Notes under the pieces: generated by a model
Databases searched by the model: none
Seen by the model: only the letters and a program-made list of their open reading frames with translations
Told to the model about the DNA's origin: nothing
Shown: piece after piece, positions 1 through 8,194 of the stretch
How the letters are laid out: every line of letters starts with the position of its first letter
How positions within the stretch are numbered: the stretch's first letter is position 1
Program-made: the position numbers and the translations under genes
NCBI RefSeq assembly: GCF_017795885.1
Contig: NZ_CP059297.1
Location: 2,051,001-2,115,000 of the forward strand
DNA length: 64,000 nucleotides
Direction: 5' to 3'
Source of the DNA: Brevundimonas sp. AJA228-03
Lineage (GTDB): Bacteria; Pseudomonadota; Alphaproteobacteria; Caulobacterales; Caulobacteraceae

Positions 1-651
1 GACCCCAAGATGGCCAGGGCCATGGACCGGATCTTCACTCTTCACGCCGACCACGAACAGAACGCCTCGACCTCGACGGTGCGCCTGGCCGGTTCGTCGG
101 GGGCCAATCCGTTCGCCTGTATCGCCGCCGGCATCGCCTGTCTGTGGGGACCGTCGCACGGCGGCGCCAACGAAGAGGCGTTGAACATGCTCCGGGAGAT
201 CGGCACGCCGGACAAGATTCCGGAGTTCATCGAGGGCGTGAAGGCCCGGAAATACAAGCTGATGGGCTTCGGCCACCGGGTCTACAAGAACTACGACCCC
301 CGCGCGACGGTGATGAAGGAATCGGCCGACGAGATCCTCGACCTGGTCGGCGACAAGAACGATCCCCTGTTCCAGGTGGCCAAGGAACTGGAGCGCATCG
401 CCCTGTCCGACGAATATTTCATCGAGCGCAAACTGTTCCCCAACGTCGACTTCTATTCGGGCATCACCCTGTCGGCCATGGGCTTTCCGACCTCGATGTT
501 CACCGTGCTGTTCGCCCTGGCCCGCACCGTCGGCTGGATCGCCCAGTGGGAAGAAATGCTGGCCGATCCGGCGCAGAAGATCGGCCGCCCGCGCCAGCTG
601 TACACCGGCCCGACGCAGCGCGACTACGTGCCGATCCAGTCGCGCGGCTGA
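1..651 (+). CDS. gltA: Citrate synthase, C-terminal part (5' truncated by window)
   Basis: Condenses acetyl-CoA and oxaloacetate to citrate, the entry step of the TCA cycle, in the cytoplasm. The frame is open from base 1, so the gene begins upstream of the window. The visible 216 residues hold the C-terminal catalytic half: the [14 protein letters not shown] stretch, [13 protein letters not shown] (active-site His region), [14 protein letters not shown], and a late PNVDFYSG with the catalytic Asp. It ends normally in YVPIQSRG. A stem-loop follows the stop. The next gene is convergent, so gltA is the end of its transcript. Identification is near certain from these motifs. Confidence 0.97.
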   Translation, partial: DPKMARAMDRIFTLHADHEQNASTSTVRLAGSSGANPFACIAAGIACLWGPSHGGANEEALNMLREIGTPDKIPEFIEGVKARKYKLMGFGHRVYKNYDPRATVMKESADEILDLVGDKNDPLFQVAKELERIALSDEYFIERKLFPNVDFYSGITLSAMGFPTSMFTVLFALARTVGWIAQWEEMLADPAQKIGRPRQLYTGPTQRDYVPIQSRG

Positions 652-653
652 AA

Positions 654-671
654 CCTCCCTGTCGAGGGAGG
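654..671 (+). terminator. Stem-loop after gltA
   Basis: A 7-bp perfect stem (CCTCCCT / AGGGAGG) with a 4-nt GTCG loop lies 3 nt after the gltA stop and 17 nt before the convergent stop of the kinase gene. There is no U-tract, so a strong intrinsic terminator is not proven. It could end transcription or protect the gltA mRNA 3' end. Confidence 0.4.
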
Positions 672-687
672 CATCGGGCCGTCGCCC

Positions 688-2382
688 TCAGCGGATCATC
701 CACGATACCAGCAGCAGGACCAGCAGCAGCGCGCTGACCCCTTGCCAGAACCGCACCGGCTCGCGCTCCATCAGCGACAGCTCGCGTCGTGCCGGCACGG
801 CCGCGGCGCTGCCGCTCTCCAGCACGTGAATCAGTTCCTCGACGTCGGCGAACCGGTCGGTCGGCTCGACCGCCAGCGTCCGCAGGATCGCCGCCTCCAG
901 CCAGGCCGGCATATCGGGACGAAGCACGGTCGGTCGGGTCGGTTTCTCGAACCGCATCCGGTTGAAATCCTCGTCCTGGCCGCAGGGGTAGTCGCCGGTG
1001 AACAGCCGGTACAGCGTCACCCCCAGCGCATACTGATCGCTCAGGGCATCACCCGGATAGGCCGCGAACAACTCCGGTGCCTTGTACCCGGCCGTGCCCG
1101 GGGCCTCGGCCTCGGCGAACTCCTCGATCCGCGGCAGTCTGGCGACGCCCAGATCGATCAGCTTCAGCCCGCCGTCCTTCTCCAGGATCACATTGTCCGG
1201 CTTGATGTCGCGGTGGGCAATCCCCTGCCGGTGCAGGGCTACGACGGCCCTGGCCAGGCGGATGCCGACATCCACGCCCGTCGGGATGTCGAACGGTTCC
1301 TCGGCGATCTTCGCGTGCAGCGTTCGTCCGACATAGAGGGGCTGGGCGATGTACAGGCGGCTCTGGCGACCGACATCGAGCGTCAGGGTCTTGCCCACGA
1401 ACGGACTGTCGATCCGCCGGCCGATGAAGCTCTCGCGCAGGAAGGCACCCCGCGCCCCGCTTTCGGACAGCAGGGCGGGCTTGGGAAACTTCAGCACGAC
1501 GGGCGTGGTCGCCTCGCCGTCCCGGGCAATGAACAGCCGGGTGTAGTTGCCATCGGACAGCAGCCGTTCCAGCCGAAACCCGTCGACATTGTCGCCCGCG
1601 TTCGGTGGCGGAAGGATCGGCAGCCCCGCGACCTCCGCCCCGATCGCATCCTGATCCACGGCCCCGATGCGGATGACGTCGATGACGATGGCGGTGGCAT
1701 TGTCGCGCGTCTCGGCCAGACCCGCCGCATCGACGATGGCCCGGGCGTCCGCCTCCGGCGAAGCCCGCCGTCCCAGCAGGTGGCCCAGATCCTCGTCGGA
1801 CACCACGCCGTGCACGCCGTCGGTCGTCAGCAGCAGCCGGTCGTGCGCCTTCAGCCCCACAGCCCGCGTATCGAGCCGCAGGTCGGGTTCAATTCCGATC
1901 GCCCGATACAGGACATGGCTCAGACCCGGCTGGCTCAGCACATGGTCCTCGGTCAGTCGGGTCAGCACCCCGTCGCGGAAATGCCAGGCCCGGCTGTCGC
2001 CCACATGCAGCGCTGTCGCCTCGCGCCCGCGCATCACCAGGGCCGTGAAGGTCGTGGCTGCCCCGGCCATATCCGGATCCGATCGGCCCTTGGCATGGAG
2101 CCACCGGTTATAGCCGGCCAGGGCCCCCACGCCCGCCGCCGCGACGCCCTTCAGCGGGTTCTGATCGACATAGGCGTCGATGAAGGTGCGACCCGCCAGT
2201 TCAGACGCCACGCGCCCGGCCTTCGACCCGCTCACGCCGTCGGCGACCAGGGCGACCATCCCGTGCAGCGCCTGCTCCGAAGGGGCACCGATGTGGACGG
2301 CTCCGAAATCCTGATTGTCCTTGCGCGGTCCCAGCGCGGTCGCGAACCCCGCCGCAATCTCCAGCCTGCCGTCCTCCGCCAT
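688..2382 (-). CDS. Bifunctional PP2C-type phosphatase / Ser-Thr protein kinase, membrane anchored
   Basis: 564 residues with two opposed signalling domains in one chain. The N-terminal PP2C domain shows RKDNQDF (near 20), LVADGVSGSKAG (near 46), HVGDSRAW (near 125), LLTTDGVHGVV and RDNATAIVI (near 225), the acidic metal-binding positions. The C-terminal kinase domain shows VVLKFPKP (ATP lysine), HRDIKPDNVIL (catalytic loop), IDLGVARL (DLG in place of DFG) and GTAGYKAPE. One hydrophobic segment ends the protein (LLLVLLLVSWMI), so it is probably tail-anchored with both domains in the cytoplasm. The frame is open to 2793, but that region is the ssrA gene, so the ATG at 2382 is chosen. It is divergent from ssrA. 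Substrate unknown. Confidence 0.9.
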   Translation of the reverse strand: MAEDGRLEIAAGFATALGPRKDNQDFGAVHIGAPSEQALHGMVALVADGVSGSKAGRVASELAGRTFIDAYVDQNPLKGVAAAGVGALAGYNRWLHAKGRSDPDMAGAATTFTALVMRGREATALHVGDSRAWHFRDGVLTRLTEDHVLSQPGLSHVLYRAIGIEPDLRLDTRAVGLKAHDRLLLTTDGVHGVVSDEDLGHLLGRRASPEADARAIVDAAGLAETRDNATAIVIDVIRIGAVDQDAIGAEVAGLPILPPPNAGDNVDGFRLERLLSDGNYTRLFIARDGEATTPVVLKFPKPALLSESGARGAFLRESFIGRRIDSPFVGKTLTLDVGRQSRLYIAQPLYVGRTLHAKIAEEPFDIPTGVDVGIRLARAVVALHRQGIAHRDIKPDNVILEKDGGLKLIDLGVARLPRIEEFAEAEAPGTAGYKAPELFAAYPGDALSDQYALGVTLYRLFTGDYPCGQDEDFNRMRFEKPTRPTVLRPDMPAWLEAAILRTLAVEPTDRFADVEELIHVLESGSAAAVPARRELSLMEREPVRFWQGVSALLLVLLLVSWMIR

Positions 2383-2422
2383 GCGAAATCCCCCTGCCTT
2401 GCAGCAGACTTCACTTCGCAAC

Positions 2423-2451
2423 TTGGATGCAAGGACTTCTCGGCCTATATT
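2423..2451 (+). promoter_or_regulatory. Predicted sigma-70 type promoter of ssrA
   Basis: TTGGAT (2423-2428) and TATATT (2446-2451) are separated by exactly 17 nt, which places the transcription start near 2458, just before the first stem-loop of the acceptor piece of the tmRNA. The match to the -35/-10 consensus is good for a GC-rich genome. Not tested experimentally. Confidence 0.6.
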
Positions 2452-2457
2452 GCCTCT

Positions 2458-2795
2458 TGCCGGGGCTTGCTCCGGATATGGCGATAAACGCGCTTGTAAT
2501 AAGCGGACCGGACCCGGGTGCGATTCCCGGCGGCTCCACCATCTTCCCCGCGTTATCGGCGGAGGCTTATGGGGCCGACTAGCATCGACGGACGTGTAAA
2601 GAAGACTGCTTTCGCTCGTCCTGGCCCACCGTATCGGGCCATTTTCTAACTGCGAACGATAACTTCGCTGGAGAAGTCCGCCTCGCCGCGTAATGCGGTT
2701 CGGTTGATTTCGAATCTTGAGTCCCAGGGGTTCAGATCCCTGGGCGGGGCCTGTCGGGGAGCCTGCCAACAGAATCCCCGGCGCTTTCCGCACAT
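2458..2795 (+). ncRNA. ssrA: Transfer-messenger RNA, circularly permuted two-piece form
   Basis: Rescues stalled ribosomes by adding a degradation tag. The mature 3' end comes first in the gene: a T-arm-like stem (CCGGG, loop TGCGATT, CCCGG) runs into CGGCTCCACCA ending at 2541. After a 29-nt spacer, the mature 5' end GGGGCCG begins at 2571 and pairs over 7 positions (one G-U) with CGGCTCC. The tag reading frame 2652-2693 encodes ANDNFAGEVRLAA then TAA, so the full tag with the charged alanine is AANDNFAGEVRLAA. A 7-bp hairpin at 2723-2744 and pseudoknot-like pairings to about 2780 follow. This order (acceptor piece, spacer, coding piece) is the known alphaproteobacterial permutation. The outer ends are approximate. 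Confidence 0.92.
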
Positions 2796-2852
2796 GGCGT
2801 CTTCCGCCCGGCGCCCGGTGCCGCTATCTGTCGCCAGACACCGAGGGTATTC

Positions 2853-3338
2853 ATGGCCGACGACGCGCCGCCGATTGACGAGATGCTGTACGAAAGGCTG
2901 GCGCAGGATGCCCTGCGTGGCGTGATCCGTGCCGCGCTCGAACGCGCCGCCAGTCCCGGTGGTATCCCGGGTGCCCATCATTTCTACATCACCTTCAAGA
3001 CCCGCGCGCCCGGCGTCTCGGTTCCGCCCGACGTCGTGGCGAAATATCCCGACGAGATGACCGTGGTGCTCCAGCACCAGTACTGGGACCTCTCCGTCGA
3101 GCACGACCTGTTTTCCGTCATGCTGAAGTTCGGCGGCATGCCCAAGGTCCTGACCGTGCCCTATGCGGCCGTGACCCGTTTCTACGACCCCAGCGTCCAG
3201 TTCCTGCTGCAGTTCGAGGCCCCCGAGGTCGTGGCCGAACCCGTCGCGGAGCTGCCTGCGCCCAAACGGACCGAGCCCGTGCCGTCGGGCGACGACGGCC
3301 CCAAGGTCGTGTCGCTGGATCAGTTCCGCAAGAAATAG
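2853..3338 (+). CDS. sspB: SspB-family ClpXP adaptor for ssrA-tagged proteins
   Basis: Binds the ssrA tag and delivers tagged proteins to the ClpXP protease in the cytoplasm. 161 residues. The core matches the alphaproteobacterial SspB pattern: YERLAQDALRGVIRAALE near residue 13, HHFYITFKTRAPGV near 43, MTVVLQHQYWDLSV near 69, then LKFGGMPKVLTVPYAAVTRFYDPSVQFLLQF. A proline-rich linker precedes the C-terminal tail KVVSLDQFRKK, consistent with the ClpX-docking tail of SspB. A GAGGG ribosome site lies 6 nt before the ATG. It starts about 60 nt after the tmRNA gene on the same strand, so tag RNA and tag adaptor are neighbours. Confidence 0.92.
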   Translation: MADDAPPIDEMLYERLAQDALRGVIRAALERAASPGGIPGAHHFYITFKTRAPGVSVPPDVVAKYPDEMTVVLQHQYWDLSVEHDLFSVMLKFGGMPKVLTVPYAAVTRFYDPSVQFLLQFEAPEVVAEPVAELPAPKRTEPVPSGDDGPKVVSLDQFRKK

Positions 3339-3395
3339 GCTTTGCGCCGCCTGCGCTGTTGGTAGGCTGTCATCTCCTCCAGTCGGGAGCGTCTC

Positions 3396-4166
3396 CTGGT
3401 TCGCTCGGTCGTCATCGTTCTTCTGGCATGGCTGGGCGCAGTCCCAGCGCTCGCCCAGAGCCGGTTCGACGGCTGGGCCTCCGCGATCGTGGCCGCCGAC
3501 TGGCGCACCAGCGCGGGTCAACCGATCCAGGCTTTCGACAACGCCCGTCGCGACCTGACCGCCGGGTTCCTCGCCGCCGGCTTTTCCCGCGCCGACATGG
3601 TCGACTACAGCCTGCGCCCGGATGCCGAGCCGCCCACGTCAGCCGAGGCGGCCGTAACGGGCATCGCCGAGACGGCGGCCCGGGCCACGCGCGGCTGCTT
3701 CCTCTACATCAGCTCCCACGGTTCGCCCGAGGGGATCAACTTCGGTCCCGCGGCGCGGGTCACGCCGACCGCCATGGCTCGCCTGGTCCATGAGGTGTGC
3801 GGCGAGCGGCCGACCGTCGTGGTCATATCCGCCTGTTTCTCCGGCGTGTTCCTCGACAGCCTGGCGGGACCGAACCGCATGGTCATGACCGCGGCACGCC
3901 GTGACCGGGCCTCGTTCGGATGCAGCGAGGACGCCACCTATCCGTATTTCGACGGCTGTGTGATCGAGAGCCTTCCGACCGCCACGGACTTCATCGCCCT
4001 GGCCAATGCCACCCGTGCCTGCGTCAGCCAGCGCGAGGCGGCAGAAGGTCTGACGCCCGCCTCGGAGCCCCAGGTCTTCATTGGTCCCAATATGCAGCTG
4101 CTGCTGCCGACCCTGCGGTTCACCCGCTCGGGCGGCCAGGCGCACGGGGATAGGCACGGATCGTGA
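3396..4166 (+). CDS. Secreted C13-family (caspase-like) cysteine peptidase, probable CTG start
   Basis: The catalytic dyad is visible as His in YISSHGSPEG and Cys in VVISACFSGVF, with VTPTAMARLVHEVCG between them, as in peptidase C13/clan CD proteins. The first ATG/GTG/TTG-type start in frame is GTG at 3489. The frame upstream of it encodes a convincing signal peptide (VRSVVIVLLAWLGAVPALA, then Q) back to a stop at 3363, with no ATG, GTG or TTG. CTG at 3396 has GGGAG 6 nt upstream and is the best start that keeps the export signal; an indel hiding an ATG is the alternative. Likely periplasmic; substrate unknown. The last 47 nt overlap the convergent RusA-like gene. Confidence 0.75.
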   Translation: MVRSVVIVLLAWLGAVPALAQSRFDGWASAIVAADWRTSAGQPIQAFDNARRDLTAGFLAAGFSRADMVDYSLRPDAEPPTSAEAAVTGIAETAARATRGCFLYISSHGSPEGINFGPAARVTPTAMARLVHEVCGERPTVVVISACFSGVFLDSLAGPNRMVMTAARRDRASFGCSEDATYPYFDGCVIESLPTATDFIALANATRACVSQREAAEGLTPASEPQVFIGPNMQLLLPTLRFTRSGGQAHGDRHGS

Positions 4167-4503
4167 TTCGCTCGCGTTCGCCCTCGTGCCTTTCGACCAG
4201 CAGCCGGGCCACCTGGGCATCATCGTGGAAAAGATATCCCTTGATGGCGTCCAGCAGCGCCTTGGCCAGGTTGTCCAGGTCCATCCAGGGCGGCTCGCCG
4301 ACGTGCTCCATCACGATCTCCACGACATAGTCGCCATAGGACGGCCGCGCGCCGCGCCATTCCTTCCTGAAGAACTCATAGACCAGCGGCTTGTAGTATT
4401 TGGCCTGGGTGGTCAGGCCGTCGATCATGATGACGACGGCCTCCCCCTCCTCGCGCGCCCGAACCTTGCCGGAGACGACCCAGTCGCCGGTCAATTGCGG
4501 CAC
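4120..4503 (-). CDS. RusA-family crossover-junction endodeoxyribonuclease-like protein
   Basis: 127 residues. The diagnostic RusA core is present near residues 73-100: [18 protein letters not shown] followed by [11 protein letters not shown], which supplies the Asp residues of the metal site and the conserved lysine. RusA proteins resolve Holliday junctions and are often phage-derived. No phage genes surround this copy. Its ATG lies inside the end of the cyclophilin gene (13-nt overlap), so the two are probably translated together. Its 3' end overlaps the convergent peptidase gene. Confidence 0.85.
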   Translation of the reverse strand: MPQLTGDWVVSGKVRAREEGEAVVIMIDGLTTQAKYYKPLVYEFFRKEWRGARPSYGDYVVEIVMEHVGEPPWMDLDNLAKALLDAIKGYLFHDDAQVARLLVERHEGERERITIRAYPRAPGRPSG

Positions 4504-5108
4504 CGCGACGGCCGCTCTCCGATCAGACGGGCGGAACGGATGACGACCGGTGGCGTCAGCTGCTCCTCGCCATCGGCAGGCATCGCCTGAATAGCCCGCG
4601 CCACCTCCAGACCTTCGCTCACCTGCCCGAAGGCCGCGAACCCCTGACCGTCCGGATTGCGCCCGCCGCCGAAGTCGAGACTGGGCGTATCGTGCGTCAC
4701 GATGAAGAAGCTGGACGTCGCCGTATCCGGCCCTCCCCGGGCCAGCGAAATCGTGCCCGCCAGATGGCGCAGGCCCGTGTCCCGCGTCCGCTCCAGGGAG
4801 ATGGGGGGCCTGGACGCATCGTCCGATCCACGCGGCGTCGCGGCCTGGATCACATTGATCGGGTTGGGATTGGCGTTGGTCGCCGCCACCACGGTGCGAA
4901 AGAAACTGCCCCCGTCATAGTCGCCGGTCGTCACATAACTGATGAAGTTGCAGGCCGAGACCGGCGCATGTTCGACGTCCAGATCGACGACCAACCGCCC
5001 CGCGTCCGTGGCGATGACGACCTGGACCGGCGGGGCCGAGGATATCGTCGCGCAGCCCGCCAGGGTCATGCTCAACACCGCAGCCGAGATGATCTCGAAT
5101 TGCCTCAT
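4491..5108 (-). CDS. Cyclophilin-type peptidyl-prolyl isomerase, lipoprotein
   Basis: Catalyses proline cis-trans isomerisation, assisting folding in the periplasm. The ATG at 5108 begins [19 protein letters not shown], a lipoprotein signal with lipobox LAGC, so the mature protein is probably anchored by Cys19. An earlier in-frame start at 5150 would bury this signal and is rejected. Cyclophilin features follow: [29 protein letters not shown] (FFR motif), [17 protein letters not shown] and [13 protein letters not shown]. About 205 residues. First gene of a two-gene unit with the RusA-like gene, divergent from fumC. Confidence 0.9.
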   Translation of the reverse strand: MRQFEIISAAVLSMTLAGCATISSAPPVQVVIATDAGRLVVDLDVEHAPVSACNFISYVTTGDYDGGSFFRTVVAATNANPNPINVIQAATPRGSDDASRPPISLERTRDTGLRHLAGTISLARGGPDTATSSFFIVTHDTPSLDFGGGRNPDGQGFAAFGQVSEGLEVARAIQAMPADGEEQLTPPVVIRSARLIGERPSRCRN

Positions 5109-5201
5109 CGCCTCGCTCCGATCATGGCTCGCCGCCTTGCCCGACGGCATCGCCGTGCTACACCCCGCCGCGATCTATCGCCAAGCCGAAGACAGCAGAC
5201 C

Positions 5202-6593
<1,392 letters not shown>

Positions 6594-6638
6594 AGCCGCC
6601 CGCTCGCGTTTGGCCGCCTTTCGCACTAGAGTAGTCTT

Positions 6639-6884
6639 ATGGTGCATCCTGTCTTGAAAAAGATCGAGATCGAACCGGAACTGCTGGAGCAGGCCGCGCG
6701 GCTGGGTATTGATGTGACCGGCGTGGATGAAAGAAGCCTTCGCCTTTATCTGCAAAAGGTCGATCCGGCCGGGGCCGAAGCACGCGCGAAGCGGTGGGCC
6801 GAAGAGAACGCAGAGGCGCTGAAAGCCTATCGTTTGCGCATCGAGCGCGACGGCGTCTTCGGTGAGGACTTGCGGACCTGGTGA
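6639..6884 (+). CDS. ccdA: CcdA-family antitoxin
   Basis: 81 residues, acidic. The C-terminal part, RAKRWAEENAEALKAYRL then RIERDGVFGEDLRTW, matches the toxin-wrapping tail of CcdA (ends -G-F-x-x-R-x-W). The N-terminal part has the ribbon-helix-helix pattern of the DNA-binding domain (KIEIEPELLEQAARLGID). CcdA neutralises CcdB and with it represses the operon. The stop overlaps the toxin ATG (TGATG), so the pair is translationally coupled. It lies 45 nt after fumC. Its G+C is somewhat below that of its neighbours. Confidence 0.85.
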   Translation: MVHPVLKKIEIEPELLEQAARLGIDVTGVDERSLRLYLQKVDPAGAEARAKRWAEENAEALKAYRLRIERDGVFGEDLRTW

Positions 6885-7195
6885 TGCGCCAGTTTGACGT
6901 GTTTGCGAACCCGTCACCCCGCTCTCGCATAGCCGCTCCCTACATCGTCCTGATGCAGTCCCATTTCGTGGAGGAGATGCCAACGGCGTTGATCGCGCCC
7001 TTGATCCGGGAACCTCGCAGCGGCGAATTCACGCGCGTTTCGATCCTGATTCGACTGAACGACGAGCCGTTCCATCTCTCGCTGCCTGAAATGGCGCCCG
7101 TCCTGCGGTCCGAACTGAAGCGAGCCGTCGGCGATCTCAAGCGCTACGAAGACGAAATCCGTCGCGCCCTCGACCGGTTGTTCACCGGGTTCTGA
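6884..7195 (+). CDS. ccdB: CcdB-family gyrase-directed toxin
   Basis: 103 residues starting MRQFDVFANPSPRSR, with HFVEEMPTALIAPLI and the C-terminal helix KRYEDEIRRALDRLF, the CcdB fold. F-plasmid CcdB poisons DNA gyrase through its last three residues Trp-Gly-Ile. Here the end is Thr-Gly-Phe, so the key Trp is absent. It may act differently, be weaker, or belong to a chromosomal CcdB lineage with another ending. ATG at 6884 is preferred to GTG at 6881 because it matches the family N-terminus. The stop abuts the stop of the convergent yccF. Confidence 0.85.
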   Translation: MRQFDVFANPSPRSRIAAPYIVLMQSHFVEEMPTALIAPLIREPRSGEFTRVSILIRLNDEPFHLSLPEMAPVLRSELKRAVGDLKRYEDEIRRALDRLFTGF

Positions 7196-7588
7196 TCAGG
7201 GCTTGTCCCGGATCGTCGCACCGACCGGCATGAGGGCCAGTTTGGCCAGTTCCAGATCCTTCAGGGCGAAGGGGATGCCGATGATGGTGATGGCCTCGGC
7301 GACAGCGATAATGATGTGCGACAGGGCGATGTACCAGCCGGCGAACACGAACCAGATCACGTTCAGGCCCACACCGAAGCAGCCGACGTCCTTGCCCCCG
7401 GTTTCCCCCGCCCAGACCACCTCTCGCCCGAACGGCCAGAAGGAATAGCTGGCGATCCGCCAGGCGGCGAAGCTCCAGGGCAGACCCACGACCGTGAGCG
7501 CCAGGATCGCCCCGCCCAGCAGCCACAGCAGGCCGCTGATCCAGCCGCCGAAGACGAACCACAGGATGTTCAGGATCAGTCGGATCAA
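7196..7588 (-). CDS. yccF: YccF-domain inner membrane protein
   Basis: 130 residues with two related hydrophobic halves: ILNILWFVFGGWISGLLWLL near the start and NVIWFVFAGWYIALSHII near residue 80, each followed by a glycine-rich TIIGIPFALKDLELAKLAL-like or VVGLPWSFAAWRIASYSFWPFG stretch. This internal duplication and the P-F-G motif define the YccF (DUF307) family. Function unknown; membrane location is clear. Single gene, convergent with ccdB. Confidence 0.88.
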   Translation of the reverse strand: MIRLILNILWFVFGGWISGLLWLLGGAILALTVVGLPWSFAAWRIASYSFWPFGREVVWAGETGGKDVGCFGVGLNVIWFVFAGWYIALSHIIIAVAEAITIIGIPFALKDLELAKLALMPVGATIRDKP

Positions 7589-7637
7589 GGGCGTCTCTCC
7601 TGCCGGCCCGCTGCCGACCCCGAATACATAGTCGAAA

Positions 7638-7661
7638 GGCCCCGCCGATATCAGCGGGGCC
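7638..7661 (-). terminator. Stem-loop downstream of the DUF2171 gene
   Basis: Perfect 8-bp inverted repeat GGCCCCGC / GCGGGGCC with an 8-nt loop. Read on the minus strand it is followed by TTTCG, a minimal T-run. It lies between the end of the DUF2171 gene and the start of yccF, both minus strand, so it would separate the two transcripts. Confidence 0.5.
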
Positions 7662-7691
7662 CTCGTGAATTCGTCGTAACCCGGCGGATGC

Positions 7692-7940
7692 CTAGTGTGC
7701 GTCGTGGTGCTTTTCGGTCCACTGGGCCCTGGCCTGATCTTTCGTCAGCGACAGGCGGACCGTGTCGTCACGGACGTCGTCGACCCAGCTGACCGGAATC
7801 ATGTGGTGCTTGAAGACACCGGCGAGATCCAGCCTGGCCAGCTCGATCTGGTCGCCGAGGACGTGGTCGACACGCCCGACGTGACCGCCGTCCGAACCGA
7901 CGACTTCTAGGTGTTCCTTGATGCGCGTGACGTCTACCAT
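7692..7940 (-). CDS. DUF2171 / PRC-barrel-like small protein
   Basis: 82 residues from the ATG at 7940. The sequence VTRIKEHLEVVGSDGGHVGRVDHV then DQIELAR and HHMIPVSWVDDV has the short beta-rich pattern of DUF2171, which resembles the PRC-barrel (a small domain storing or relaying contacts). It ends in the charged tail QWTEKHHDAH. No signal or membrane segment. The role is unknown; such proteins are widespread in alphaproteobacteria. Divergent from the DUF4169 gene, 77 nt apart. Confidence 0.8.
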   Translation of the reverse strand: MVDVTRIKEHLEVVGSDGGHVGRVDHVLGDQIELARLDLAGVFKHHMIPVSWVDDVRDDTVRLSLTKDQARAQWTEKHHDAH

Positions 7941-8017
7941 GGGCGGTCTCCTGGCGGGGGTGAGACACTCAAACGCCGACCCGTGCGCCGGGTTGCCGAC
8001 TGCGCCGAAAGGATCCG

Positions 8018-8194
8018 ATGGCCGAGATCGTAAACCTGAACCGCGTGCGCAAGGCGCGAAACAAGGACGGGGCGAAGTCACGGGCCGAGGCCAATCGCGT
8101 GCTCCATGGCCTCACCAAGGCCGAACGCGACGCCGCCCGCGCAGAACGCGAACGCCTGTCACGCCTGCTGGATCAGTCCCGCCTCGAAGACTAG
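8018..8194 (+). CDS. DUF4169-family small basic protein
   Basis: 58 residues beginning MAEIVNLNRVRKARNK and continuing with an Arg/Ala/Glu-rich helix (KSRAEANRVLHGLTKAERD, then ERERLSRLLDQSRLED). The NLNRVRKARxR start is characteristic of DUF4169, a short alphaproteobacterial family of unknown function. A GAAAGGA ribosome site precedes the ATG. The TAG stop sits in a CTAG palindrome that also supplies the stop of the convergent transporter gene. Confidence 0.8.
   Translation: MAEIVNLNRVRKARNKDGAKSRAEANRVLHGLTKAERDAARAERERLSRLLDQSRLED

Noticed and set aside
742..2487. 581-residue + strand open frame opposite the PP2C/kinase gene
   Set aside because: It is a shadow frame of GC-rich DNA. It has no family motif, and the opposite strand has complete PP2C and kinase motifs.
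2505..2541. tRNA 3' half with CCA
   Set aside because: The T-arm and CCA belong to the acceptor piece of the permuted tmRNA; the matching 5' acceptor strand is downstream at 2571, not upstream.
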